From: Oscillospiraceae bacterium
GTDB lineage: Bacteria > Bacillota > Clostridia > Oscillospirales > UBA929
Length of the DNA: 5,952 bases
Assembly (NCBI GenBank): GCA_009777435.1
Contig: WRLW01000103.1
Span: forward strand, 1 to 5,952
Reading direction: 5' to 3'
Shown here: one piece after another, positions 1 to 5,952 of the stretch
Numbering within the stretch: position 1 is the stretch's first letter
How the letters are laid out: every line of letters starts with the position of its first letter
The notes under the pieces: generated by a model
Seen by the model: the letters and a program-made list of their open reading frames with translations, nothing else
The model's database searches: none
Told to the model about the DNA's origin: nothing
Translations under genes and position numbers: made by a program

Positions 1-683
1 TCAATGTCAATGGCGTAGATGGCGCGCGGCGTGCGCGTCAGAAGGCGCCCGAGCTGCTCCTCGCTGAAAATCAGCTCCTGTACGCGCTGCAAAAGGCTGA
101 TACCCGCCGTATTGGCGGCATAGTAGCCTTGAAACTCACCCTCGGATGAAAACTGCATAATCCCCTCGTATGAACCTTCGCCCACGACGTATATGACGCC
201 GGACGATGTAACGGCCACGCCGGTCGGCTTATACCGGCTCAGCTCGGAGAACAGATAACTGTCCGGCCGGCCAAGTATCATTTCCACTTCGTATTCGGGC
301 GAGAAAACCACGACACATTCCGCGTCATAGTCGGCCGCGTAGCAGCGGCCGTCGCTTGCCGCGAAAACACCGCGCGGTTCTTTCAGCACACCTTCGCCTA
401 TACGGATTTGTTCGCCTGTCTGTAAATCATAGCGCACAATACAGCCATTACCCGCGTCGGCAATATACATGTAATCCCCGCGAATATATAAGTCATAAGG
501 CTTTTTGAGCGAGCCGTCCTGAAACAAAACCTGTCCCGGCAGATACGCGTCCTGTGTGCGTATCCACTCCCCGTTTACCGAGATCGTGTAGGTATACGCC
601 GTGCCCTCGCTGGCTTGCGCGCAAGGAATAAGCCATATCGCCAACAGGCAGAGCGGCAATATGTGTTTCCAGCGCCTCGGCAT
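1..683 (-). CDS. Exported NHL-repeat beta-propeller protein (N-terminal part; 3' end outside window)
   Basis: From ATG at 683 the frame stays open to the window edge (227 whole codons plus 2 nt). The RBS AAAGGAGGG lies 6 nt upstream. The protein starts with a Sec signal: MPRRWK, a hydrophobic core at about 8-20, and a likely cut after 'AQA' (22-24). Three NHL-like blades follow: about 59-97 ('KKPYDLYI', then 'YMYIADAGNGCIVRYD'), 100-138 ('KEPRGVFAA', then 'CYAADYDAECVVVF') and 151-190 ('YKPTGVAVT', then 'VIYVVGEG...GIMQF'). Each has the P-x-[GD]-[VL] entry, a [YF]-[IVA] strand and a closing strand. A helical insertion at about 195-218 ('SLLQRVQELIFSEEQLGRLL') precedes the next blade, which begins with 'AIYAIDI' at the edge. 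NHL propellers bind proteins, glycans or small ligands, and none is implied here. Its position 13 nt after the permease stop makes it part of the transport operon. The C-terminus, possibly a membrane domain, is not visible. Confidence 0.82.
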   Translation of the reverse strand, partial: MPRRWKHILPLCLLAIWLIPCAQASEGTAYTYTISVNGEWIRTQDAYLPGQVLFQDGSLKKPYDLYIRGDYMYIADAGNGCIVRYDLQTGEQIRIGEGVLKEPRGVFAASDGRCYAADYDAECVVVFSPEYEVEMILGRPDSYLFSELSRYKPTGVAVTSSGVIYVVGEGSYEGIMQFSSEGEFQGYYAANTAGISLLQRVQELIFSEEQLGRLLTRTPRAIYAIDI

Positions 684-689
684 ATTTGA

Positions 690-698
690 CCCTCCTTT
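690..698 (-). promoter_or_regulatory. Ribosome binding site of the NHL-repeat gene, overlapping the permease stop
   Basis: The minus strand reads AAAGGAGGG. Its first bases are the last two bases of the TAA stop (699-697) of the second permease, and the site ends 6 nt before ATG 683. Strong site and spacing support the start chosen for the NHL protein. Confidence 0.85.
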
Positions 699-1614
699 AC
701 TTAATCCCGGAATGTGCCATGGTATTCATCACCTTCGATTGCAAAACTATGAACAGGATCAGGTTTGGCAGAAACATAATCAACATCGGGGCGGCGGCGA
801 CGCCCGCCCCGGCCGTGCTGTTGCCGCCCGCGGCGCTCTGCAGGAACGAGGAGTCGCCCGCGCTGAGATTCTGCATATAAAACGCGAATGTTTTGAGTGT
901 TTCGTCATTGATGAACAGCATGGAGGCTTCGGCGCTGTTCCATGATAGCTGGAACACGAGAATGGATACGGTAGCAAGCGCGGGCTTGACCAGCGGCACG
1001 ATGATGCGGGTCAGTATCATGAAATCCCCGGCCCCGTCGATGACGGCCGCCTCGACGAGCGTATCCGGGATTTGATCGACAAACTGCTTAATCAGGAAAA
1101 GACCAACGGGCATGGCCAGCAATGGAACGACATTGGCGAGGAAGGTATTGTGCAGTCCCGTATAAGCTATCACAAAGTATCTTGGTATCATCACGGCTAT
1201 CGCCACAAACATTAACGCCAGATTGTTGGCCTCTATCATGGGGCCTCTCAGCCTGAATTTCTTTTTTGACAGGGCATATCCGGCCGAAACCGACATGCAG
1301 AGCGACGCTGTGACGACAAGCGCCGTCGAGAGTATGCTGTTGAATAAATAGCGTGACGCGGGAATGGTCGTGGACGATGAAATTGAAAAAAGCCGGCGGA
1401 AGTTATCAAGCGTTGGCCGATTCACATAAAAGCGCGGCGGATAGGCAAAGAGTTCCTCCATTGGCTTAAAAGCGTTCATAAAGAAGAATACGATGGGCAG
1501 AGCCATGATAAGGCATATGGGCACAAGATAAGTGTAGAACTTAATCTGGCCGCGTGAGAAGCGTGTGGGGTTTATGCCGTTTTGTATGAGCCTGCGTTTG
1601 CTTCTTTTCGTCAT
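697..1614 (-). CDS. CUT1 sugar ABC transporter permease, second subunit (LplC/YesQ/UgpE-like)
   Basis: A 305-residue integral membrane protein of the second-permease type. Hydrophobic segments lie near residues 26-47, 92-115, 128-150, 158-176, 211-226 and 275-292. The signature 'EAAVIDGAG' (188-196) with Pro207 is the ATPase-contact loop. An early 'NAFKP' (47-51) followed by 'TLDNFRRLF' (68-76) is typical of MalG/UgpE-like subunits, and the tail 'MNTMAHSGIK' resembles the C-terminus of Paenibacillus-type CUT1 permeases. I chose ATG at 1614 because AAAGGAGG sits 9 nt upstream. The open frame runs up to a potential start at 1755, but that adds 47 residues of unrelated, non-membrane sequence lying inside the previous gene. 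The loop before the last helix holds a Gly/Ala/Ser-rich stretch (252-275). The gene begins 4 nt after the stop of the first permease, and the two products should form one channel. Confidence 0.92.
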   Translation of the reverse strand: MTKRSKRRLIQNGINPTRFSRGQIKFYTYLVPICLIMALPIVFFFMNAFKPMEELFAYPPRFYVNRPTLDNFRRLFSISSSTTIPASRYLFNSILSTALVVTASLCMSVSAGYALSKKKFRLRGPMIEANNLALMFVAIAVMIPRYFVIAYTGLHNTFLANVVPLLAMPVGLFLIKQFVDQIPDTLVEAAVIDGAGDFMILTRIIVPLVKPALATVSILVFQLSWNSAEASMLFINDETLKTFAFYMQNLSAGDSSFLQSAAGGNSTAGAGVAAAPMLIMFLPNLILFIVLQSKVMNTMAHSGIK

Positions 1615-1618
1615 TTCA

Positions 1619-2545
1619 TCAATCCTCCTTTGACCCGAACAGTTTGAACGCGCCGACGGATGAAAGCCGGATGAGTAGCAGCAGCGCGACGCTGACGGCG
1701 GCGGCATATCCCATTTCGTATCTGAGGAAACCATAATCCTCGATATGAGGTACAATCAACTGACCGGCGTACCCCGGCGTCGGGTTGTCTCCTGAGAGCA
1801 CGGTGCCCACCCTGCTTTGTGAAAAGGTGTTGACGATGGCCATGACCGCGCCGAACAGCATCTGCGGGCGTGTGCTTGGAATGGTGATATGGATGATTTC
1901 CTGGAAACGGTTGCTTACGCCGTCGATATACGCCGCTTCGTATAGCTCTTGATTGACGTTCATAATACCTGCCAGAATCGCCAGAAACCCAATGCCCATG
2001 CTTGACCACAGCGTGACGATCATCATAATCGTCAGCAGTGTTGATTCTGATTGCAGCCACAGCACCGGCTGTTCTATTATTCCGAGCTTTAGGAGCGCGT
2101 AGTTCAGATACCCGTTCTTTTCTCCTGAGAAAATCACGCCCCACACCGCGCTGAGAAGAACCCCGCCGGTCATAGACGGCAGATATATTATTATTGCCAT
2201 TACTGTTCGCGGAATCTTTGTCAGCTGCGCCAGGCTCCATGCCAAAAGGAACGAAAGGATATATCCGCCCACGCCCACGACCATCGAAAAGATGATGGTG
2301 TTCGGCAGGACTTTTTTCATAAACACTTCGTCCGCCGTAAGCAGGGTAATATAATTTTTCAATCCGACGAAGCCGGGGCGCCGTATTGTGTCAAAATCCG
2401 TAAACGACAGCCCGATCGCCGCGGCGACGGGTATGATGATGAACAGCGAAAAGAGGAGGGCGTACGGGAACAGCATAATCCCGATGGAATGGCGGCCCGC
2501 GAAGCCCTTAACGGCCGCTCCGCGCGTTCTTAACATCCCGTTCAT
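1619..2545 (-). CDS. CUT1 sugar ABC transporter permease, first subunit (LplB/YesP/UgpA-like)
   Basis: A 308-residue integral membrane protein, the usual length for the first permease of a CUT1 importer. About six hydrophobic segments are visible, near residues 21-45, 83-107, 114-137, 169-194, 228-243 and 280-300. The cytoplasmic coupling loop has the binding-protein-dependent permease signature: 'EAAYIDGVS' at 203-211 with the conserved Pro at 223, the site that docks on the ATPase. The start ATG at 2545 overlaps the TGA of the giant SBP gene as ATGA. Only a weak GGTGGG-like site precedes it, so translation is probably coupled to the upstream gene. A Met at residue 4 is a possible alternative start. 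The last codons (encoding SKED) contain the RBS of the next permease. It should pair with that permease as the transmembrane heterodimer. No ATPase gene is in the window; a shared MsmX-type ATPase encoded elsewhere is the usual arrangement for this family. Confidence 0.92.
   Translation of the reverse strand: MNGMLRTRGAAVKGFAGRHSIGIMLFPYALLFSLFIIIPVAAAIGLSFTDFDTIRRPGFVGLKNYITLLTADEVFMKKVLPNTIIFSMVVGVGGYILSFLLAWSLAQLTKIPRTVMAIIIYLPSMTGGVLLSAVWGVIFSGEKNGYLNYALLKLGIIEQPVLWLQSESTLLTIMMIVTLWSSMGIGFLAILAGIMNVNQELYEAAYIDGVSNRFQEIIHITIPSTRPQMLFGAVMAIVNTFSQSRVGTVLSGDNPTPGYAGQLIVPHIEDYGFLRYEMGYAAAVSVALLLLIRLSSVGAFKLFGSKED
1624..1631 (-). promoter_or_regulatory. Ribosome binding site of the second permease, inside the end of the first
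   Basis: The minus strand reads AAAGGAGG, a near-perfect site, 9 nt before ATG 1614. It lies within the last codons of the first permease gene, just before its TGA at 1621-1619. It decides the start of the second permease against the longer open frame. Confidence 0.85.
2542..2545 (-). other. ATGA start/stop overlap: giant SBP stop and first permease start
   Basis: On the minus strand the TGA of the giant SBP gene (2544-2542) shares bases with the ATG of the permease gene (2545-2543). The sequence just upstream offers only a poor GGTGGG/GGCGG site, so translational coupling by terminating ribosomes is likely. This would tie permease output to giant SBP translation. Confidence 0.75.
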
Positions 2546-5403
2546 GAGCCGCCCACCGCTTCCGCAAGCCTTTCAACCGTGTCGATAGGATACGGCTTGA
2601 CAGGATTACCGTCGTCGTCAAGGAATCCGAACTCCTTGAGCTTTCGGATAATCTCCCTGTCGGAAGCGATCTTCGCGCGGTCTATCGAGGCCGTCAGCCG
2701 CCAGTTGTTGGCCACCACGTTGTTCCATATGTTAGAGGATTCGCGTTCTACCATGTACCCCGCCGGATGCCGCAGGTTTTCTCTTTGCCAGCTCAGCTGC
2801 TCGAGGATGACCGGCTTATGCTCCTCCGGGTATGGGAGCTGGGAGAACGCGCTGAGATTCGCGGTGTTCCAGCGGTATTCGGTTCCATATGTGTTTTCAA
2901 TAAGGTAAGAGAACTTGATCTGCGTTTCATCCGACAGCCACCATTTCAAAAATGTCCAAGCCTCGTCCGTCCTGTCTGAATCAGAGAAAATCATACAGGC
3001 CGTGCCGGCCGCGGACTGATAACGCAGGATTTCATCGCCCGCTCTCTGGCCCGGCGTGAGCGCTATATCCCAAAGGCCCTTCAGCTCCGGCGCGGCAACC
3101 GACAGGCGCATATACATATCAAACCCGCCGACGCCGATCGGCGCCTCCCCGTATCGAAACGCGTTGAAGAAATTGGCGATATATTCGCTCAGGGAGTATG
3201 CCAAAAACAAATCCGTCATTTGAGCAAAGCCCTTTACGGAAGCCTCTTGGGTAAACCCGGAGGACAGTCCGTCGCTGTTGTAAAAGTGCCCGCCGTTCTG
3301 ATATAAAAACGGGCCGGTGGTGTTGAAGGTCTTAAAGCCGATGTTATTGGCCAGCGACACGTTAAAGTTCATTTCATGGCGCAGCAGCTCCGGCATCATG
3401 CTTATAACGTCATCCCATGTGTCCGGGATGGTCAGGTTTAGCTTTTCAACTATATCCTTTCTGTAGTAAAGGACTTGAAAATTAACGCTTTCCACAGCCC
3501 CGTAGACGCCGCCGTCATAGCAGAGCGGCACAAGACCCTCTATGTTATACCGCCGCGAGTAAAAATCCAAGAAATCGCCGTATTCCAACAGGTTTTTAGC
3601 CGCTCCGCGGATAGCGAAGTCATACGGCAGATGAAACGGTACTCCCATAACGACGTCCGGGCCGGCTCCGGCCGCGCTGGCAAGCACCAGCTTCTGGGCG
3701 TCGGGCATGATGGAGAGCTGGATGTTTGTCCTGTTTGCCGCGTTGTAGTCACGGTCAATAAGCTGCTGGAGTATCTCCGCGTGCTGCATGGACATTCCGG
3801 CCCAGACCTGCAGCTCGTTTGAAGCCATAGAACCGTCCGCCGCGTATCCGGCCTGTCCCGCGCCTTTTGAAAATGTGTTTATAAACGCGAGTATGCTCTC
3901 CCCGGCGCTTGTAAAAAATGGCGCCGAATCCGCCGGGAGGGCGGCGCCGGAGGTCAGGTATATTCGATCCAGCGACAGGGGCGTCTCAATCAATTGCTGC
4001 AATACATTCCCTATGGACGCGCTGACCGAGGTATCCCCCTCGCTGATGAGGTTCACCTTATTGGGCAGTTTGCGCGTGTCCTTGCATATATTGCGGAGTA
4101 TTTCAGCGGCATAAATCAAATCAGACGCGTATACAGGCTCAACGCCCGGCGATGAGGACAGCCTTGAATAACACTGCTCAAGCTCATCCGCCGCTTGCAG
4201 CAGACGCCCCGGTATCCCCGGCAAATACGCGTCCATATCCCATGTGCGGTTTTTATCCGTGTTACCCGCCGTGAGCTTCTTGAGATCCATGCCCATATCC
4301 GCGATGTCATGCAGTATCCGCGTTAAATCGTGGTATACGTCCTCCTCCGGCCCAAGCACGGCGGTCAGGGCCAGAGTGTGCGTCCCTTTTTCCAAGTAAA
4401 CGGCGTCGCCGCTTGGGATATAGTTTTTATATTCGTCCATACGGGTGGGCGCGAACGGCACCTGCAAATGCGCATCCGAATAGTGGGCTCCGTCAATCTC
4501 CAAACGGCGGTACGACAGCTTTCCGGGCCGCGAATACTGGCTGTATCGGAAACCGACCTTATAATAGCCGGACTCCGGCGCCTCAAATGTCCACAATATT
4601 TTCTGGCCCGCGGTTTTCCATGAGCTTTGCTCAATCGTGTTCATGATTCGCCTGTGTGTGTCGTATGGCGATAAAGCCGGATTGCGTATTCCTTTGGCGC
4701 GAATAAAGGAATCGGATTTTAATGTGTAGTTCTCCGCTTCCAACATGATAAGAACGCCGTTTTCAGCTTGCCCGGCGTCCGCCGCGCCGCCGCCGTCTTT
4801 CTCCCTTAACACCCAAGCGCGCTCCAGCAGGACTTCCTGCGTGTTTGGCTGAAGGTAAAGCACACTTTTGCCCGCGGGCAAAAATAACGACACATCCTCC
4901 GCCCCTACCGACCCCTGAAGCGTCATAGCGGCGGACACAGGCACGTCCAAAGCGTATTGCTCACGGTTCAAATTATTCCCATACCGGTCGGCGGGGAACG
5001 GCGTATTGGCGTCTCTCCATATAACCGGGAGGGTCGCGCGGACAGCGCCTTGCTCGGTTTGCAATGAAAACACGGCGTCCAATACGGACGGATCAGGCAG
5101 GGTATACCGCAGCGCGATCCTATACACGCCCGCTTCCTGTAAGTCAAGCGGGATACCGGCCGTCGAGCCGGGCAGGAGAAGCAATCCCCCTTCATGGCTC
5201 CGCCCGCCGGAAGCCGTTATGTCCTGCCAGGGAATGGTCTGAACTATGCCGGGAAATACGCTCCATCTCTGCGCGCCTATGTCGGTTCGCCGCAGCGCCG
5301 CGTCGGGAAGCTTATCGCCGTATCTGCCGGCAAAGCAAAGGGACAGAATGACAAAAGGCGCTATGATAACTGAAACAGAGAAAATTAAAATCCGCTTTTT
5401 CAC
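2542..5403 (-). CDS. Giant modular extracellular solute-binding protein: two carbohydrate-binding-like modules plus an SBP domain
   Basis: A 953-residue protein, roughly twice the usual 420-550 residues of a CUT1 binding protein. Seen: basic MKKR then a 20-residue hydrophobic run (5-24), a signal peptide or membrane anchor possibly cut after 'CFA' (23-25). Cys23 follows 'LSL', not a canonical lipobox. Residues about 75-200 and 217-350 look like two beta-sandwich modules. Each has a G-[VY]-Y-[RK]-[IV]-x(2)-R-Y strand (92-100 and 279-287); the second opens with 'LEAENYT' (221-227), as CBM6/CBM35-type modules do. Residues 355-520 are mainly helical. Residues 528-925 form the SBP domain: 'GPDVVMG' (581-587), 'YGAVESVNFQVLYYRKDIVEKL' region (634-655), 'IPDTWDDV' (659-666), 'GGHFYN' (704-709), 'EAWTFLKWWLSDETQ' (814-828). 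The start is GTG at 5403: a good RBS lies 8 nt upstream, and the ATG at 5405 is followed at once by TGA. Its stop overlaps the downstream permease start. Inference: it delivers a glycan-derived solute to that permease; the substrate is not known. Confidence 0.85.
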   Translation of the reverse strand: MKKRILIFSVSVIIAPFVILSLCFAGRYGDKLPDAALRRTDIGAQRWSVFPGIVQTIPWQDITASGGRSHEGGLLLLPGSTAGIPLDLQEAGVYRIALRYTLPDPSVLDAVFSLQTEQGAVRATLPVIWRDANTPFPADRYGNNLNREQYALDVPVSAAMTLQGSVGAEDVSLFLPAGKSVLYLQPNTQEVLLERAWVLREKDGGGAADAGQAENGVLIMLEAENYTLKSDSFIRAKGIRNPALSPYDTHRRIMNTIEQSSWKTAGQKILWTFEAPESGYYKVGFRYSQYSRPGKLSYRRLEIDGAHYSDAHLQVPFAPTRMDEYKNYIPSGDAVYLEKGTHTLALTAVLGPEEDVYHDLTRILHDIADMGMDLKKLTAGNTDKNRTWDMDAYLPGIPGRLLQAADELEQCYSRLSSSPGVEPVYASDLIYAAEILRNICKDTRKLPNKVNLISEGDTSVSASIGNVLQQLIETPLSLDRIYLTSGAALPADSAPFFTSAGESILAFINTFSKGAGQAGYAADGSMASNELQVWAGMSMQHAEILQQLIDRDYNAANRTNIQLSIMPDAQKLVLASAAGAGPDVVMGVPFHLPYDFAIRGAAKNLLEYGDFLDFYSRRYNIEGLVPLCYDGGVYGAVESVNFQVLYYRKDIVEKLNLTIPDTWDDVISMMPELLRHEMNFNVSLANNIGFKTFNTTGPFLYQNGGHFYNSDGLSSGFTQEASVKGFAQMTDLFLAYSLSEYIANFFNAFRYGEAPIGVGGFDMYMRLSVAAPELKGLWDIALTPGQRAGDEILRYQSAAGTACMIFSDSDRTDEAWTFLKWWLSDETQIKFSYLIENTYGTEYRWNTANLSAFSQLPYPEEHKPVILEQLSWQRENLRHPAGYMVERESSNIWNNVVANNWRLTASIDRAKIASDREIIRKLKEFGFLDDDGNPVKPYPIDTVERLAEAVGGS

Positions 5404-5405
5404 AT
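5400..5405 (-). other. ATGTGA start-stop overlapping the GTG start
   Basis: On the minus strand ATG (5405-5403) is followed immediately by TGA (5402-5400), and the GTG start (5403-5401) overlaps both. The ATG is well spaced from the RBS, so a ribosome choosing it would stop after one codon. This might lower expression of the giant SBP; the function is inference, the sequence is plain. Confidence 0.5.
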
Positions 5406-5410
5406 TCCGT

Positions 5411-5420
5411 CCCTCCCTTT
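5411..5420 (-). promoter_or_regulatory. Ribosome binding site of the giant SBP gene
   Basis: The minus strand reads AAAGGGAGGG. Its GGGAGG core ends 8 nt before the GTG at 5403 and 6 nt before an ATG at 5405. The spacing fits either codon, but only the GTG opens a long frame, so this site helps fix GTG as the start. Confidence 0.8.
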
Positions 5421-5451
5421 CTCTGATATCGCGGTACTCGCTTTGGGTGCG

Positions 5452-5952
5452 CTAACCGTTGAATTCGGCTTGAACGGCGGCTAACTTGTCGAGGAAGTCG
5501 TTCCAGTAGCTTTGAATGACCGCCGTGGCTGTTTTGTCAAACTCGGCGGCCACGGACGCGGCTTCGGTGATGCCGTCCCGCACCTCGTTGCCCATAGGAC
5601 TGAGATATTCGTCGTTGACCTGCGACCAGCCCGGAACCAGCTTGCTGAGATCGGCGCGGAAGGAGTTTTTCATATTGTCATACATATAGACAATGCCCTC
5701 CGTGACGCCGGGGAGATTCTCAAAGCGGCCGCGTATTTCGGGATGATTGGTCGTCGGAATGTAGAAATCATTGGCGACGGTATACTCGGCGGTGTCGCCG
5801 TTTTCATGAATCGCCATGCGCTCCAGATTACCCTCCAAGCTGTAAGTGAAGAAGCGGGCGACCTCAAAAGCCGCCTCGGGATCCCGCGCCGTGGAAACGA
5901 CCCAGGAGCAGTCAACGTGCATGGGCAGATGACCCGGAGCGTCGTTGCCCTG
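5452..5952 (-). CDS. Extracellular solute-binding protein of a sugar ABC transporter (C-terminal part; 5' end outside window)
   Basis: The frame is open from the window edge (first full codon at 5952-5950) to a TAG at 5454-5452, giving 166 residues without the true start. The visible part resembles the C-lobe of family 1 (SBP_bac_1, CUT1-type) binding proteins. It has a segment like 'WVVSTARDPEAAFEVARFF', as found where these proteins describe a helix packing after the hinge, then a Tyr/Trp-rich stretch, and an amphipathic C-terminal helix ending near 'YWNDFLDKLAAVQAEF'. Such proteins capture a sugar or oligosaccharide outside the membrane and hand it to a permease pair. The signal peptide and lipobox would lie outside the window. 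The gene sits 48 nt upstream of a second, much larger SBP gene and almost certainly shares its transcript. An internal ATG at 5922 is not a credible start because the open frame and the SBP-like sequence continue upstream of it. Family call fairly sure; substrate unknown. Confidence 0.8.
   Translation of the reverse strand, partial: QGNDAPGHLPMHVDCSWVVSTARDPEAAFEVARFFTYSLEGNLERMAIHENGDTAEYTVANDFYIPTTNHPEIRGRFENLPGVTEGIVYMYDNMKNSFRADLSKLVPGWSQVNDEYLSPMGNEVRDGITEAASVAAEFDKTATAVIQSYWNDFLDKLAAVQAEFNG

Noticed and set aside
601..945. Plus-strand 114-codon open frame across the permease/NHL junction
   Set aside because: It is antisense to two well-supported genes and its RBS, and the product shows no recognisable motif.
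1615..1755. Longer N-terminus for the second permease starting at 1755
   Set aside because: The extra 47 residues look like shadow sequence (Cys, Ser, Arg rich), overlap the first permease and lack a good RBS; ATG 1614 has AAAGGAGG 9 nt upstream.
1611..2240. Minus-strand 209-codon open frame overlapping the first permease
   Set aside because: It lies wholly within the permease gene's span in another frame. Its product is rich in Arg, His and Gly without membrane segments or a recognisable domain, whereas the permease frame has six hydrophobic segments and the EAA motif.
3475..4114. Plus-strand open frames of 108-115 codons opposite the giant SBP gene
   Set aside because: They are antisense shadows of a GC-rich coding frame. 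No domain is recognisable, and the opposing frame has clear SBP motifs through the same region.
5404..5451. Possible terminator or promoter in the 48-nt gap between the two SBP genes
   Set aside because: Only a 3-bp GCG/CGC stem is visible, with no T-run and no convincing -35/-10 pair, so read-through is the simpler view.
1..5952. CRISPR arrays, tRNA or rRNA genes, insertion sequences, attachment sites
   Set aside because: No regularly spaced repeats, no RNA-gene signatures, no transposase-like frame and no terminal inverted repeats were seen; the window is almost wholly filled by the five genes.

Overview
The window is a densely coding, single-strand stretch of an accessory sugar-transport operon. 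All five genes lie on the minus strand and are read from high to low coordinates. Gaps are 48 nt or less, there is one 4-nt start/stop overlap, and no promoter or terminator is visible. Both ends cut through genes, so the transcription unit extends past the window on both sides. Strong AAAGGAGG-type ribosome binding sites, a GTG start and the MsmX-dependent CUT1-like gene content (no ATPase gene present) suggest a Firmicute, most likely a moderate-GC clostridial or Paenibacillus-like bacterium. This is inferred from style; no marker gene fixes the taxon.

Layout in transcription order: (1) 5952-5452, the C-terminal 166 residues of an extracellular solute-binding protein (SBP). (2) 5403-2542, a 953-residue exported protein with an N-terminal signal or anchor, two beta-sandwich carbohydrate-binding-like modules (about 75-200 and 217-350), a helical linker (about 355-520) and a complete second SBP domain (about 528-925). 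(3) 2545-1619, a CUT1 permease related to the LplB/YesP/UgpA type. (4) 1614-697, its partner permease of the LplC/YesQ/UgpE type. (5) 683-1, the N-terminal 227 residues of a secreted or membrane-tethered NHL-repeat beta-propeller protein.

Working model: the two permeases form a heterodimeric channel for an oligosaccharide or related solute, powered by an ATPase encoded elsewhere. Two different binding proteins could deliver substrate to the same channel: a conventional one and a giant one carrying its own glycan-binding modules. The exported beta-propeller at the end would be an extra surface component. The substrate cannot be read from the sequence. The most distinctive points are the giant modular SBP, the two SBPs per permease pair, the co-transcribed NHL protein with a helical insertion, and an ATGTGA start-stop overlapping the GTG start of the giant SBP.
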